DNA of 64,000 nucleotides from Blastobasis lacticolella (taxonomy: Eukaryota; Arthropoda; Insecta; Lepidoptera; Blastobasidae), in NCBI GenBank assembly GCA_905147135.1, contig LR990044.1, positions 16,248,122 through 16,312,121 on the forward strand, given 5' to 3'. The notes under the pieces were generated by a model. It was not told the DNA's origin. It made no database searches and saw nothing but the letters and a program-made list of their open reading frames with translations. Of the stretch, positions 23,556 to 34,680 are shown piece by piece (within the stretch, counting starts at the first letter, position 1; every line of letters starts with the position of its first letter). Position numbers and translations under genes: made by a program.

Positions 23556-24078
23556 TCACACAACCAACTTGTAATCCTGTGCATACACAATAAATGGAGC
23601 CATACAGATAGTTCATTACATACCCAAATACTACACCACTATACACCCCGGGATGGGTCCCAAGGTATACAACGGTGCAACACATGATTATGAATACCGT
23701 GCGACGGTTGCTCATTGGATGGACCCAACGAGCAACCGGCACACAGCACTACATAGGTACAAATCTGTAAATGTCTTTAACTCACACAAGCAACCCATAT
23801 GAGCTAGTCTTGAGCATATATAATAATAAATGGAGCCATACAGATATATCATTACATATACCCCCCCCCCCGGGACCCCGGGACCCCGGGATGGGTCTCA
23901 AGGTGTACAACGGTGCAACACACAAGTATGAATACCGTGCGACGGCTACTCATTGGGTGGGCCTAACGAGCAACCGCCACACAGCACCACGCAGATACAC
24001 CTTTGTACATGTCTTTTACTCACACAACCAACCCACATGAGGTAATCTTGTGCATATACAATAAGTGGAGCCTATAAA
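23556..24078. repeat. 236-base tandem repeat, just over two copies
   Basis: TAAATGGAGCCATACAGATA recurs at 23591 and 23827, and a decayed start (TAAGTGGAGCC) at 24062, giving a period of 235-236. CGGTGCAACACA, GAATACCGTGCGACGG and AACGAGCAACCG keep the same spacing in both units. The second unit has gained a run of C followed by GGGACCCC repeats (about 23862-23890). Confidence 0.85.
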
Positions 24079-24319
24079 ATAATAAATGCAGGATGCATAC
24101 ATGTGATGCATACATAGGATGCATACAATGAAAATATGATATTTCAGTAATCCACGGCTTCGCTTCAAAAGTTGAGTTGAGTGCTGCTTACAAAAGTCTC
24201 AGCAAAAAGTTTTTCTATTTTTAATGATTATACAATAAAAAGGTAAAAATCTATTCTTATTCTTATTTTTAATTACAATTTATTGATAAATAAGATTTGG
24301 ACTCATTTCATTAAATATT

Positions 24320-24530
24320 AGTGAATCCAGCGCGACTTCGTTCGATTACACCTACAACCCTTTTTTCTTACTAATAAACCTTCCTCTTGAATCACTCAAT
24401 TTATTGTTGAAAACCGCATTAAAATCCGTTGCGTAGTCTAATAGATCTAAGCGTACATACGAGTAGATAGATACATATGGACAGATGATGGAAAGCAACT
24501 TTGTTTTATACTATGTATAAATTCATGACA
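24320..24530 (-). mobile_element. Helitron-like fragment
   Basis: CCAGCGCGACTTCGTTCG, ATAAACCTTCCTCTTGAATC, GCATTAAAATCCGTTGCGTA, then CAACTTTGTTTTATACTATG. The same block order appears at 43341-43850. Confidence 0.55.
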
Positions 24531-24969
24531 TGAAATACATTCATTTACACACACGCAGAAACAGCACTACAAAATAATGTTACTATGTATTAACGTTGTA
24601 ATAAATTATAATATTCTTCCTTATAAAAAGTTAAAAGTTATTTACAAAATATCCTAACTGAGTTGTTTAGCGGTTTTCTTTTTGCCTTTCATTTTATTAG
24701 CGAGCGAATTATCAATGGAAATAAAAATTCACCCAGTACCATTTTTATATCTATCTCAAACCAATTTTCCATACATGTCAGTAAACAAATTAAATTATCA
24801 ATTATATTGATTGGTAGATTATTTTAACTGATTATTAGCATTATCTATTGGCGGTATGTTAGTCATTTTTTTCCCTACGTTCAATAAGATCCTTGTCGCG
24901 CTCAATTGGTTTATCTTTTCATTGAAACGAACTTTATTACAAGTTTTTATTTAACTTCACATGTTTATC

Positions 24970-25285
24970 TTGGAATCTTGAAAGCTTAATTTTACCCACT
25001 TTCCGGCGCCCAATTGAGCTGAAGTTTGGTATCTTGTGTATCTTATGTAACTTGGATGACAATGCATTAATATGGTACCATGGAGCTAGTCTGATGATGG
25101 AGTCGGGAGGTGGATATCAGTTCACAATCGTGTCTTAGAATATTGAAAGCTTAACTTGATCCACTTCCCGGCATCCAATTGAGTATACTTATGTAAGTTG
25201 GATGACAATGCCATGCTTATGATACCATGGCGCCGGTCTGATGATGGAGTTGGAAGTTGATCGTAGGAACTAATGGACGCAACAC
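24970..25285 (+). repeat. Dispersed repeat, two tandem copies
   Basis: Units at about 24970-25118 and 25131-25276 share TTGAAAGCTTAA, CCAATTGAG, TTGGATGACAATGC, ATACCATGG and GTCTGATGATGGAGT in order. A third copy lies reversed at 62275-62440. Confidence 0.7.
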
Positions 25286-26155
25286 GATAAAGCGTTTGAG
25301 CTTTTTAGAATGGTGTAGATGTGTACTACACCCGTAGATGACGTTCAAGGTATGATGATGATGACGGACGGTAGCTATAGGCACTACCGAACACAACAAG
25401 GTAATCACATCGTGTTTGGGCTCTTTGGAATGGTCTTGACAAGTACCATTACCCCTATGATATTCAATCAAAAGCTGCGATTAAAGCTTGTTATGAAATA
25501 TTATTTTTCATTAGAGAACTTATCTGCTACTTATATTTTCAAACCAAATTTAACGCACAATCTTATTTATCCTCGTTTTTATCAGGACTGACTCCAACAA
25601 CGTCTAGCAGGTGCGTATCCTGCTTTATGATGCTAATTCGAGTGCCAAATGTGGCTATCTTGGTATAGTATAATATTCCAACTTAGAATATATTTTTTTG
25701 AGACCCCTCATATCCAAGACACAGGTCTCTGACCTACTTTGGTTCCAGCAGTTTCTATCTATTTCACCTCAAAATCTCTGTGCTATCTGTATTCCTGTTA
25801 CATACATTGTATTTTTATCGCCTGTATAAGTCTCGAAATATATTATAATGTTATGTTATTCTTGCTTAAACGCTAGAAGATACCTTTGTAATATAATATC
25901 GCAAGTGCTAAGCTTGGTGTATCTAAAGATCTTAACAATATAATATTCCGTATTGTGCCCCTTTTGAAAGCTTGTTTTGAATAAGTTGAATGCTGAAGGA
26001 CACAAAGGGTTCCATTAACCTTTCAAGATTAGGTTTCTATATAAACGGCTGCAAAACTGCAAGTGCTTGTTAAATGTTTGTTATACAAGCTGCTTCACAC
26101 ACAAAATCGTGGTTCAAATAAAACTGGTACATATTAGATTAGACAACACTAAAAT
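25286..26155. other. Gene-free stretch
   Basis: Nothing recognised apart from an ATGATG run near 25351, which may be another retroposon tail. Confidence 0.35.
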
Positions 26156-26159
26156 TACA

Positions 26160-26375
26160 TTCATCATCATCATCATCGTCCATGGCAGGACTTAGGGCCT
26201 CTTCCACGAAAGGGGAGGTTATTGCCATAATCTCCACGCTTGGCGGGTGGCTTGGAGATTGCAATGTTATAAATATAACAATGGAAAAAGCCTACGTAGA
26301 CTCTAGATCTTTTGTCTCGAACACATTAGTCACAGTGTACACCAATGAGTGTAAAAGGTTGGTACTGTTCTACTC
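26160..26375 (-). mobile_element. GAT-tailed retroposon copy
   Basis: A CATCATCATCATCATC tail at its left end, then GGCAGGACTTAGGGCCTC, CACGAAAGGGGAGGTTATTG and CCATAATCTCCACGCTTGGC, and ends near GTGTAAAAGGTTGGTACTGT. Same family as 43423-43698. Confidence 0.7.
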
Positions 26376-26429
26376 TATTTTCATTATTAGTTAGTAAATT
26401 AGGTTAAGAAGTAGGACAAGAAATTTTTA

Positions 26430-26530
26430 TTTACTCTACTAATGTGGCAATCAAGCTTACGGGCTGCCTGATGTTAAGCAGTCACCGCAGCCTATGGACG
26501 TTTGCAATACCAGAAGTATCACCCACGCGT
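26430..26530 (-). mobile_element. LINE 3' end fragment (minus)
   Basis: Read in reverse it carries TGGTATTGCAAACGTCCATA and GGCTGCGGTGACTGCTTAAC, the shared LINE tail. A sister copy lies at 49820-49935. Confidence 0.6.
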
Positions 26531-27519
26531 TGTCGACCTTTCCACCCCTTGTATCGTTATTGATTTCTGTAAATAACATATGTTATTGTTTTAATTCATT
26601 TATGAGTAGCCTGACCGGGAATGTATTAAGTGTCGCCATATTTCGAAATTTTATAGAACTCATTACTCAAACAGGCATCACTTCAAAACGACACGACCAG
26701 CAGCAGTAGCTTGACACTTGACAGACCTCATGTACTCCCCAAGCTTTAGGTATAATTGACGCAGTAAATCTGTGCTCAGATGACGTAATGTAATGTATTA
26801 CGATTAGGGACCGACAGCCACAGTACGCCTGCGCCAATCTTGACCTTTGTCGCCAAAATATCCCATCCACTTGTCGCTATTAACGCACGAATTAAGTCGG
26901 CGCATTAATAAAAATAAGCCTCATTTTCGGTACGTAATAAAGCATCTTGAGCATCGGCGGGAATTTCGGCATTCCCATCGTGTCGCATCACCTGTCTCGC
27001 TCGCTCTCAGCCAGTCGTAGATTATCCTTTAATATAAATTGCGCAGATTCAACCGCCGAAGTGGGTCGAATTTATCACTGGGTGCCGGTAACAAATACGA
27101 TCAGAGTCGACTTAGTACAAGGTGTTAGAAAACGTTTGGGCGCCCGCCGGTTAGTATCAGTCACGATCGGAGCGGATGGTTTGACCGCGCTCTTTGGGAC
27201 ACGGGGCGTTTTCTCATTTTTTTCGGTTACGATGTTTCTTACCTTGGTAGGAAGTGATCAGAATTTCTAGATGGTGTTCATGGATAGTGTAGATTCGGTG
27301 CAGTGTCATTGTTACTAAACTGTGTGCTTTCGTTATTGGGTACCTTCTTCTTAGCTTTCAATGCGTTGTAAGTACTATAGCATCACTCTGAACCGACTTA
27401 ACGTTTTTAATTGTTCGTAATGAATGACTGCTAAACGTGAAGAAATCCAAGATCCAAGAACACCAAGGTAGACTGCTCATAGGCTAAAAGTAAAAGATAA
27501 GTGAAGCAAAATCGTGACC
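26531..27519. other. Gene-free stretch with a shared motif
   Basis: The segment around 27033-27085 (AAATTGCGCAGATTC then TTTATCACTGGGT) recurs in degraded form at 31327-31365, so it is part of an unidentified dispersed repeat. The 107-codon frame at 26947-27270 has no family motif. Confidence 0.4.
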
Positions 27520-27725
27520 TAGTGGTATCCTAGAAAGAAGAAAGAAAGAGTGACAGACCACACAACCGCTGGAGTGACGATATCAGAAAGGTAGCTGGAA
27601 AAACGTGGAACAGAGTAACAAACGACAGATGAAAATGGAAAAGGAGGAATTGCAGGAGGCCTACAGCGATTGGCAAATGGACCTACATTTCCATGAAGGT
27701 CCGTTTGCCAAATCTATCTAGCAAA
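27520..27725 (+). pseudogene. RTE-type LINE ORF2 C-terminal fragment
   Basis: The frame starting near 27561 reads RWSDDIRKVAGKTWNRVTND and R, then a stop. A shifted frame continues with LQEAYSDWQMDLHFHEG. RWSDDI(R/K)..AG..W is the conserved end of RTE-type LINE polyproteins. The fragment is 5' truncated and frameshifted. Confidence 0.7.
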
Positions 27726-27959
27726 TGTCAAATATTAGATTAAGTACCAATACAATTTACCAAGACTTTAAACTTCTTTGCACGATATAGTCACCTGTGA
27801 CAATTGTCATGCTCAAGGGGTTTATTATATTACAAGGATGCGATATTCGGTGCATCTGCTGACGAAGCACATCCGCGACCTCTACGCCAACGAAATGAAA
27901 ATACTACTTTGTATGAGCTGAGTAACGCGACTTGATCGAGTACGTCCGTGGCAGGCTTA

Positions 27960-28222
27960 TCGTTAGGGATATCGCGGATGAGATTGAAGAGGCTCGCCTG
28001 CGCTGTTATCGTCACGTATTGTGTAAGGCCCAGGGATACGTGGGAAATAAGTGCCTTAACCTATCAGGAAAGAAGTACCATCCCGCGGAAGACCCAAGGT
28101 CGAGTTGGATGCGAGAGCCTACAGATGTGACGATGCCAAAGATCGGGCAAAGTGGAAAAAGAAAAGCAGGAAAGCGGACACTGCCAGAAGCCGGGATCAT
28201 CGAATCATGATGATGACGAATC
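27960..28222 (+). mobile_element. RTE-type LINE 3' end, ATG tail (copy 1)
   Basis: Reads RDIADEIEEARLRCYRHVLC, then AQGYVGNKCLNL, followed in other frames by GKWKKKSRKA-type sequence and an ATGATGATGA tail at about 28208. It has several frameshifts. Copies 2 and 3 are at 30678-30945 (minus) and 48801-49100. Confidence 0.7.
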
Positions 28223-28359
28223 TACACAGGAGGATTGAATTACAGAATAGAAAACGGTGTTGTCATATCTAGAGATCCCCTAGGCATTACTTACAAAATT
28301 TGTTACGAATTTTTAGTTTTAAAGAGATTTAAAAAATATTAAAGAATGTCTGACATTTG

Positions 28360-28440
28360 TCAGTGTTTCAAAGTCGGAGCCAAGCCAGGAGCATACATTT
28401 TAAGAACAATTCCTGGAATGCCATCGGGCATGTCTGCATG
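28360..28440 (-). pseudogene. Short LINE reverse-transcriptase fragment
   Basis: On the minus strand it reads PDGIPGIVLKMYAPGLAPTL, the same block as GPDGITAIVLK..APG in the element at 1-1140. No other part of that LINE is recognisable nearby. Confidence 0.6.
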
Positions 28441-28619
28441 TCGGGTCTGTGTAAAACGAAAATCAGGGTATGTTTATTGCAATCAGGGTTTGCCTCCTTG
28501 GTTAAGTTTGGTGGGGCTGATCAGGCACAGGAGATCACTTTTCTCTTTTGCCAAGTGTGCCAGTCGACTGTTATATTAGGAACATACCAAAACGTGGAAA
28601 AATCCTAAACGTATGTACT

Positions 28620-28830
28620 TTTATAATATACTAGTGCACCGGCTTCGCACGGGTAGTACCTTAACAATTTATTTACCTTCCTCATGAACCACTCTGTTTT
28701 ATGGTGAAAAAGTTGGTTTTCACCAATAAGGTGAAAACCGCATGAAAATCCATTAAGTAATTTTTGAGTTTATCGCGAACAGACAGGCAGACGCGGCGTA
28801 GAGTTTTATAATATTACGTAGTGATATTGA
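28620..28830 (-). mobile_element. Helitron-like fragment
   Basis: Starts ACTAGTGCACCGGCTTCGCA, then TTTACCTTCCTCATGAACCA and AAAACCGCATGAAAATCCAT, and ends with TTTATAATATTACGTAGTGA. It is the reverse of the CTAG-ended type. Confidence 0.55.
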
Positions 28831-29365
28831 TTAGTTACCTAACCTAACCTAGAAACCTACCTAGAAATACCGCAGCATCGGCACACGTGCTCTATAAAAA
28901 CTTTTGCCGTGATATCGATATTTTATCGCAACCCTAGAAATGTAACGCGAAAAACTATCATTTCTCATATAGATATGGCACACCGCGCGAATGCTTTTCT
29001 TTTCTTAAAGGTATTATAATATTAATATACAAACTAGTTAGTAGGTAGATTAGTAGTAGTATGTAGGTATATATTAATGTGGAGCGGTGTTCACTTACCT
29101 ACTAACTTGTTTGTATCTTTCTAACATAAAACCTTTGAGAAACCTGTACCTATCTCTACGGGAGGGCCAGGAGGTCCATAACACAAGCTAACCAAGTTTG
29201 CACTTATGTCGCTCAATCAACTATTTGGTATTTTAAATGTCTTTGTGAACTTTTTTGTGAGAAAATAAATAAATGTCACCTTGCTTGCCTTCAAGAATTT
29301 TAAGCAAAGCATAATGTTGTTGTCCGAAAAGACTAGATAGTACATTTCATTTCCATCACATATAA
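28831..29365. other. Gene-free stretch
   Basis: No gene or clear repeat seen. Confidence 0.35.
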
Positions 29366-29369
29366 AACG

Positions 29370-29450
29370 GCTCATAATAGTCCACAGCTGGACTTGCGCC
29401 ACCTCTACATTAATAGCGTTTTTTGCCATAATCTCCACCCTTGGCCTGGT
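29370..29450 (-). mobile_element. Decayed GAT-tailed retroposon piece
   Basis: AATAGTCCACAGCTGGACTT, then TTTTTGCCATAATCTCCACC and CTTGGCCTGG match the family in order but with many changes. Confidence 0.45.
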
Positions 29451-29579
29451 AGTAGTAGCGCGTACCCACTTTTATTTTAAGGTATTTAAGTTCATGTTAC
29501 AGTGATTCAGCCCTGAACTACATTTCGACTTACTCTACACGTTAAGAACGAACGTTCTCTAAGATCGCATATGATAGGT

Positions 29580-29930
29580 ATTCATCATCTTGGCGTTAAT
29601 GTAATGTAAGGACCCGGGGTCCGCCTTCACCATGATCCATTATTTGGCGATCAGGAGTGGAGTGGAGTACAGTGGAGTAACTGCCATCTGACCTCCGTGA
29701 CCCTGCTACCAAGGGAACCTAACCAGATTGGATCATGGTTACAAATTCAGTTGCCTGAATTTGCAGGTTTCATCACGATGTTTTCCCTCACTGTAACAGC
29801 ATCGGTTAGTGTTCAACTAATGTACATAACTCAGAAAACATTCATTAATACATGGCCGCAGCAGGATTCGAACCCTCGGTACCTCTCGCTTGCGAGTTGG
29901 ATACTCAACCGCCCGGCTACCGACGCTCCT
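29580..29930 (-). mobile_element. tRNA-derived SINE, near full length
   Basis: Head at the right end: GGTTCGAATCC B box (reverse of 29867-29877) and an A box region before 29927. The body has GGATCATGGTTACAAATTCA and ATGTTTTCCCTCACTGTAAC. The tail end is TCATCATCTTGGCGTTAATG at 29582. Confidence 0.8.
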
Positions 29931-30106
29931 AATATATAGGCATATGATAGGTATTACCTTGATTTGTTCTTGCACATTTTAACACATAGAGGCGATACCT
30001 ACAATTTTCCATGAGTTTTCCATCAGGTTAGTAGTGTTCTCATTCACAGCAATATAGGTATCTACCATTGTTTGTTACTACACAATTAATTTTATCTATC
30101 TATATA

Positions 30107-30318
30107 ATAATATATAAAAATCAATTTCTATTCGCGAAAGGGCTGGACCGATTTGAATAATTGTTTTGTTTGCTAAAACTCGGTAGGAGTAGAGATGTTG
30201 TAGGGTAGGAGTAAGGTAGTGTATAGTAGAGGTAGGGTAGAAGTAGGGTAGTGGTAGGGTAGGTATCCTAGGGGTAGGATAACACCTGAACGAAGTCGAG
30301 CCGGAGCAAGTAGTGTAG
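30107..30318 (+). mobile_element. Short Helitron-like element
   Basis: Starts TCTATATAATAATATATAAA with AATCAATTTCTATTCGCGAA and GGCTGGACCGATTTG, features usual at 5' ends of lepidopteran Helitrons. A GGTAG-rich arm follows, ending CGAAGTCGAGCCGGAGCAAG then TAG. It is about 210 bases and non-coding. Confidence 0.55.
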
Positions 30319-30677
30319 AATAAAATTCCGACAAAATTAAATTCTTAATAATAAAATTCAGAGCGGCCTTTCGTCTAAAATGATACGTTGCCTTACGAAA
30401 CGTTTACAAGGACTGTTCTAGATTCACTAGAGCGGTCTCAAAAACACATTATTTTTCATGTTAAAAATGTCCCTTTTATGTACACGTAACATGAGTAAAA
30501 GTCGTTAGTTACTGTTTTCTGACACATTTCAAAAACACTGTTATACACTGGGTAAATTGTAAATGGCTTTTCACTGTAAAGGATGCTTTATTTTGCGGTC
30601 ATTTCTTTTTTTGTAATGGATGGAATAAGCATAACTTGGTATTTGATTATTACTGGAGAGGTTAATTCAAAAACGAG
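30319..30677. other. Gene-free stretch
   Basis: AT-rich; nothing recognised. Confidence 0.35.
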
Positions 30678-30945
30678 ATTCATCATCATCATTATCATTT
30701 GAGCGGACAGTCCCGGCTTCTGCCAGAACCAGCTTTCTTGTTTTTCCTTCTCAATTTCGCCCGGACTTCGGCATCCTCACGTCGTAAGCCTTTTGCTCTC
30801 AGATCCGGCTCGGCGATGTTAATCCATCGCGACTTGGATCTCTCGCGGGACCTTTTCCCCGATACCGGTAATTTTAGGCACCTATTTGTCATATATCCCT
30901 GGGCAGCACGTGACCAAACCAGCGCAAATAATGCAAAAACGAGAT
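30678..30945 (-). mobile_element. RTE-type LINE 3' end, ATG tail (copy 2)
   Basis: On the minus strand it reads QGYMTNRCLKLPVSGKRSRE, RSKSRWINIAEPDLRAKGLR, REDAEVRAKLRRKNKKAGSG and a stop, then a tail complementary to CATCATCATCATTATCATTT. The preceding LRWFGHVLPRD is present upstream near 30895 in another frame. This copy has the longest readable C-terminus of the three. Confidence 0.75.
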
Positions 30946-32430
30946 CGTTAAAATATTGGAGCATTCTTGATGACGGCGACAGACTGCTCGAGTGACGGGT
31001 GGCATGACTAAAATGATTGAAAATTCTTCAATCACGTTTCGAAACTCACAATGCGATACACGGAACCGTTTCTGAAATTTCCTTATTCCCCAGACCAACA
31101 CATCAGGCTTTTACGATTTGAGTTACCTACAACGAATTACAGACTAAACCCGCCATCATATTTCGCCCAAACAGCGCCAGAATAACGCCCTCAACCTTGA
31201 AATGAGAATCAAATTTCGCGGCCCAGTTAAGTACCAACATAAACGCGTATAAGGGAGAAGACATGATGGCGCTTCGCGTCGCAACCGTAACGCCTCGAAG
31301 TGGCACCCTAAATAATCCCATAACATAAATTGCGCAGATTCGTCGCCACAACGGTTGGATTTATCACCGGTTACCCTTACATTTTGACTAAGGGCCGTGC
31401 TCACGATACAATTCGTTGGATTCGGTCCAACGCCAGTAATGGATGCCGTGTCGATCAAACTGCTGCGTAACTCTCTCATTAGACGCGTAACAGGAATTCA
31501 TTTACATCTATTTGATATTGATGTTGATGTTTGATAGCCTTTATTAGGTAGTAGACAGATATTGTCGACGGTAATGCGAAATCCATTTGTTAATCTACAA
31601 ATAATACGCTCATTGTGATGGGACGGGTTGTTGGGTCACTAGATTGCCTAAACATACTCGTTACTATGACGCTACATTACTTAGGGGTGGACATTTGAAA
31701 ATGTTAATAAATAAAAAACTTGAAAATAAGATGTATGTTTTGGTTCGTTCATGAATGAGGAAAAGTCTCCGAACAGACTCCGAGCCAAGTCGGCCAAAGC
31801 AAGAAAACATGGGTAGGGACCCAGCTCGAGGTGTGGGTTAGCCTGTGTGGTGTATCTACCTCAGACAATGGACCATTTATTACTGTTTGTCCTGCGTACC
31901 CTAACCTACACGCATGACGATTTGTACGCGGCCACGGATAACGTTGTATCTGTGGCGGAGTACTGTTTCTCGCAAAATGAAAGAAGAATCGGAAAATAAT
32001 AAATTCAACTACATTATCGAGGTAGGAATAAAATGGTCGGATATCGCTCAAATTACGTATTCAAAATAGTGGCGTAATTTTGTTAACTTTCAATACTCCT
32101 TTGAACCATTTCAATAAACTATTCAGGCTTGTGATTTATCGTGTTCCCAATATTTATTATTTCACAATAGCTGAAGAACAAACGCTACCTATTCTAAAAT
32201 AAATAATTTGTTACTAAGTTTTACATTAGAAAAGAAAGAGAATTCAATTTAAATATTCTATAGTTCTACTCAGCACTGTTTTAATAGTAAATAACTTTAC
32301 TTGTACGTTTTAAAATGTCCAATATGATCTAAAATGGAGGGCTTTGAGTTTTCTATTCTAAAATGGAAATATGTAATCTAATATTGCATGTGTAGGCTAA
32401 GGCGTTTTCTTTGAAATGGAAAATACACAC
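30946..32430. other. Gene-free stretch
   Basis: Contains the degraded motif shared with 27033-27085 at 31327-31365. The frames at 31156-31479 and 31749-32051 (minus) have no recognised domain. Confidence 0.35.
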
Positions 32431-32433
32431 TAT

Positions 32434-32510
32434 AGAAAGAAAGAAATAAAGAAAAAAGAAAAGACATTTATTACACATACATAATCTACAATGTCTAACG
32501 CTCCAATGCT
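32434..32510 (-). mobile_element. LINE 3' tail (minus), (GAAA)n
   Basis: GAAAGAAAGAAATAAAG followed by GACATTTATTACACATACAT is the reverse of a CTTT-tailed LINE end of the kind at 1936-2209. Confidence 0.45.
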
Positions 32511-34335
32511 TAAAATAAGTTAAATATTATCCTTTAAAATCGGGACTATTCAAAGCACTTTATTCATTTAGAGTAACTATTTTGTATGTTGTACGAAATA
32601 ACTTACTTAAGTAGTTAGGTATCTTACGTAGTGTAGAATGTAACACAAACCGCTTGCACTTATGCACAACGTGTGGAGCACAACGAAACTTATAAACTGT
32701 CTAACATAGTCTAAGACCTCCTCATGCAAGAAACTGTCTGCCTTCTCCGACATAGACTACCGAACTTTGAATAATGTCGATAACTAAATTATTCTACGTA
32801 ATACGGTTAGGTCAAAAAGCGGGAACCGTTTATTTATTTCAGTTCGATGGCTTTGCAACTATGGTAGAGTGCGCGCAAGATAACTTTGCTCATGGCTAAA
32901 AATGGAAACGGAATTTTACAGACAGCCAGCAAGAAAACTGATAACGAAAACAATGAAAGGAGCGACATCCCCTACGTGCTCACATAACAACCACTGTTGG
33001 AATCTTTTATCATATATGCAATGCCCAAACATTTTAAATAAAATACTTTGTATATCAGTTTTTTTAGTTTTTGTTTACGACGGTATCCTGTGATTAATCC
33101 GTAAAAAAGTATTTTATTTGAAATGTCTACTGTTATGCACAGAGCATAAAAAAATTTACAGTCTCAGCCGTGAAGGTAGTAGAGCGAGTAGAAGGTTGTT
33201 TGTATCAACTTTCCAATATTTTTGGTCTAATGCCTCCTTGAGTTTTGTGCACAAATTGCCGGTAAAGATAATGATTATTTTTTTACCAAAAATTTAAATG
33301 CTGGTCCAGCCTAATTTAACAATATATATGAAGAAATTTTGAAAGATATTATGAGGGGGAGAAGTTACCTACATCACTCCAAAATTGTAAGTTATGCCAC
33401 ATTAGACGGCGTAAATTATGATTGCCGTATAATTTCGACGCCAGTATTGGAATCTTTTTCGCCTTTTAAAGCGAATTCGTCACTCATTAGTGGAAAAATT
33501 GTTTGTGTCAGAAAATATACCAATGGAAAATACTCTTAAACAAGGCGATTAACCACCGCCTCTTCGTCTCTAAACCGGAATTAATGGGTACTAATAAACG
33601 CGGATGGCGCACAGTTTATGAAGTGTCTCGCTGTTGGCATGTCAACATTTTGTTATGTTAATGGTGAGCTTTTTTGTACCATCTTGATCCAGTCTTTACG
33701 ACCCTTGAATGTTGATTAACTGGTAATCCTTGGATGCCTCTAGTAATTTCGTGGCGGCGCTGTTTTAAACATTCATGTTTTGGGGAACACATTCGGGGTT
33801 TGTTTAGGAATCGCGTTTTACTTTGTTTTACTATGAGTTTATATGTTCATATGGATTAAGGAGCCACTTCAGGTTTTAAGAGGAAACTCGTCGTCTTATT
33901 TAGTAGGAAAGCTAATAATTTTAAAGGCCAAATTCTGAAATTTGTAGTTAAATAAATCATAAGTTATATATAGTCAATCTAAACATCTGAATTGAGGGAA
34001 CACGGAAAGTATTCAATGAATATTTTTGAAAAATGTATTTCATTTAGTAGTAATTGTGTATAGTGCCTACTAAAAATCTGGGTCCAGTACAGTTGATCTC
34101 AAGAATTTACAATACTTTTAATGTGGCTCGTCAATCTATACATAAGAGCGTGAATTTCCATTAAAGTCTTTCTTCGTAATACGTACAATCCAAAAAGTAG
34201 TTGTCAAAATACCTTTTGATCTACTGAACGTTTCTCCGACAAACATCGAGTCGACATCTTTATTAACCTACGACTTTTTGTTCCACAAAACAGATAAAAG
34301 AGTTCGGTAACGATTTATCCTACAACACTACTTGC
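32511..34335. other. Gene-free AT-rich stretch
   Basis: Nothing recognised. The frames at 32902-33093 and 33339-33539 are short and motif-free. Confidence 0.35.
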
Positions 34336-34369
34336 TAAAGAGAAGTGATAGATTATCGTCGATATCAAC

Positions 34370-34680
34370 ATTTCGGGTGACAGCTGTCAAACTTAAATGT
34401 GTTATAAATCGGAACCCATTGTCCCGTTCTCCAACCAACCCGTTCTAGCACCAATAGTTTAGGAGTTATTTCAGTTCTAAGTTTGATAGCTGTCATTCAA
34501 AATGTAAATTAACAAGTACTATAATTTCTCTCTAGAAACTAGTGTTTTAGGACCAATGGGTTCCGAGTTATATAATTTAACTTTGACAGCTGTCATACGA
34601 AATCTCGAGGATAATATATAATCTCGTGCTATAATTTCACTCTAGGAACTAGTGTTCTATGACCAATAGTTTCCGAGTAG
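34370..34680 (+). repeat. Degenerate tandem repeat with CAGCTGTCA
   Basis: TATAATTTCTCTCTAGAAAC and TATAATTTCACTCTAGGAAC begin units about 109 bases apart; CTAGTG, ACCAAT and TTCCGAGT keep their places. GACAGCTGTCA or a close variant occurs at about 34380, 34490 and 34587, fitting three decayed units. Similar GACAGCTGTCAC cores lie in the tandem repeat at 58490-58747. Confidence 0.6.

Noticed and set aside
23556..24078. CRISPR-like array
   Set aside because: The repeated unit is 236 bases with only two to three copies in an insect genome; it is an ordinary tandem repeat.
26947..27270. 107-codon plus frame
   Set aside because: No motif, and part of it is shared with a degraded noncoding repeat at 31327.
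31749..32051. 100-codon minus frame
   Set aside because: No recognised domain; likely chance or decayed repeat.
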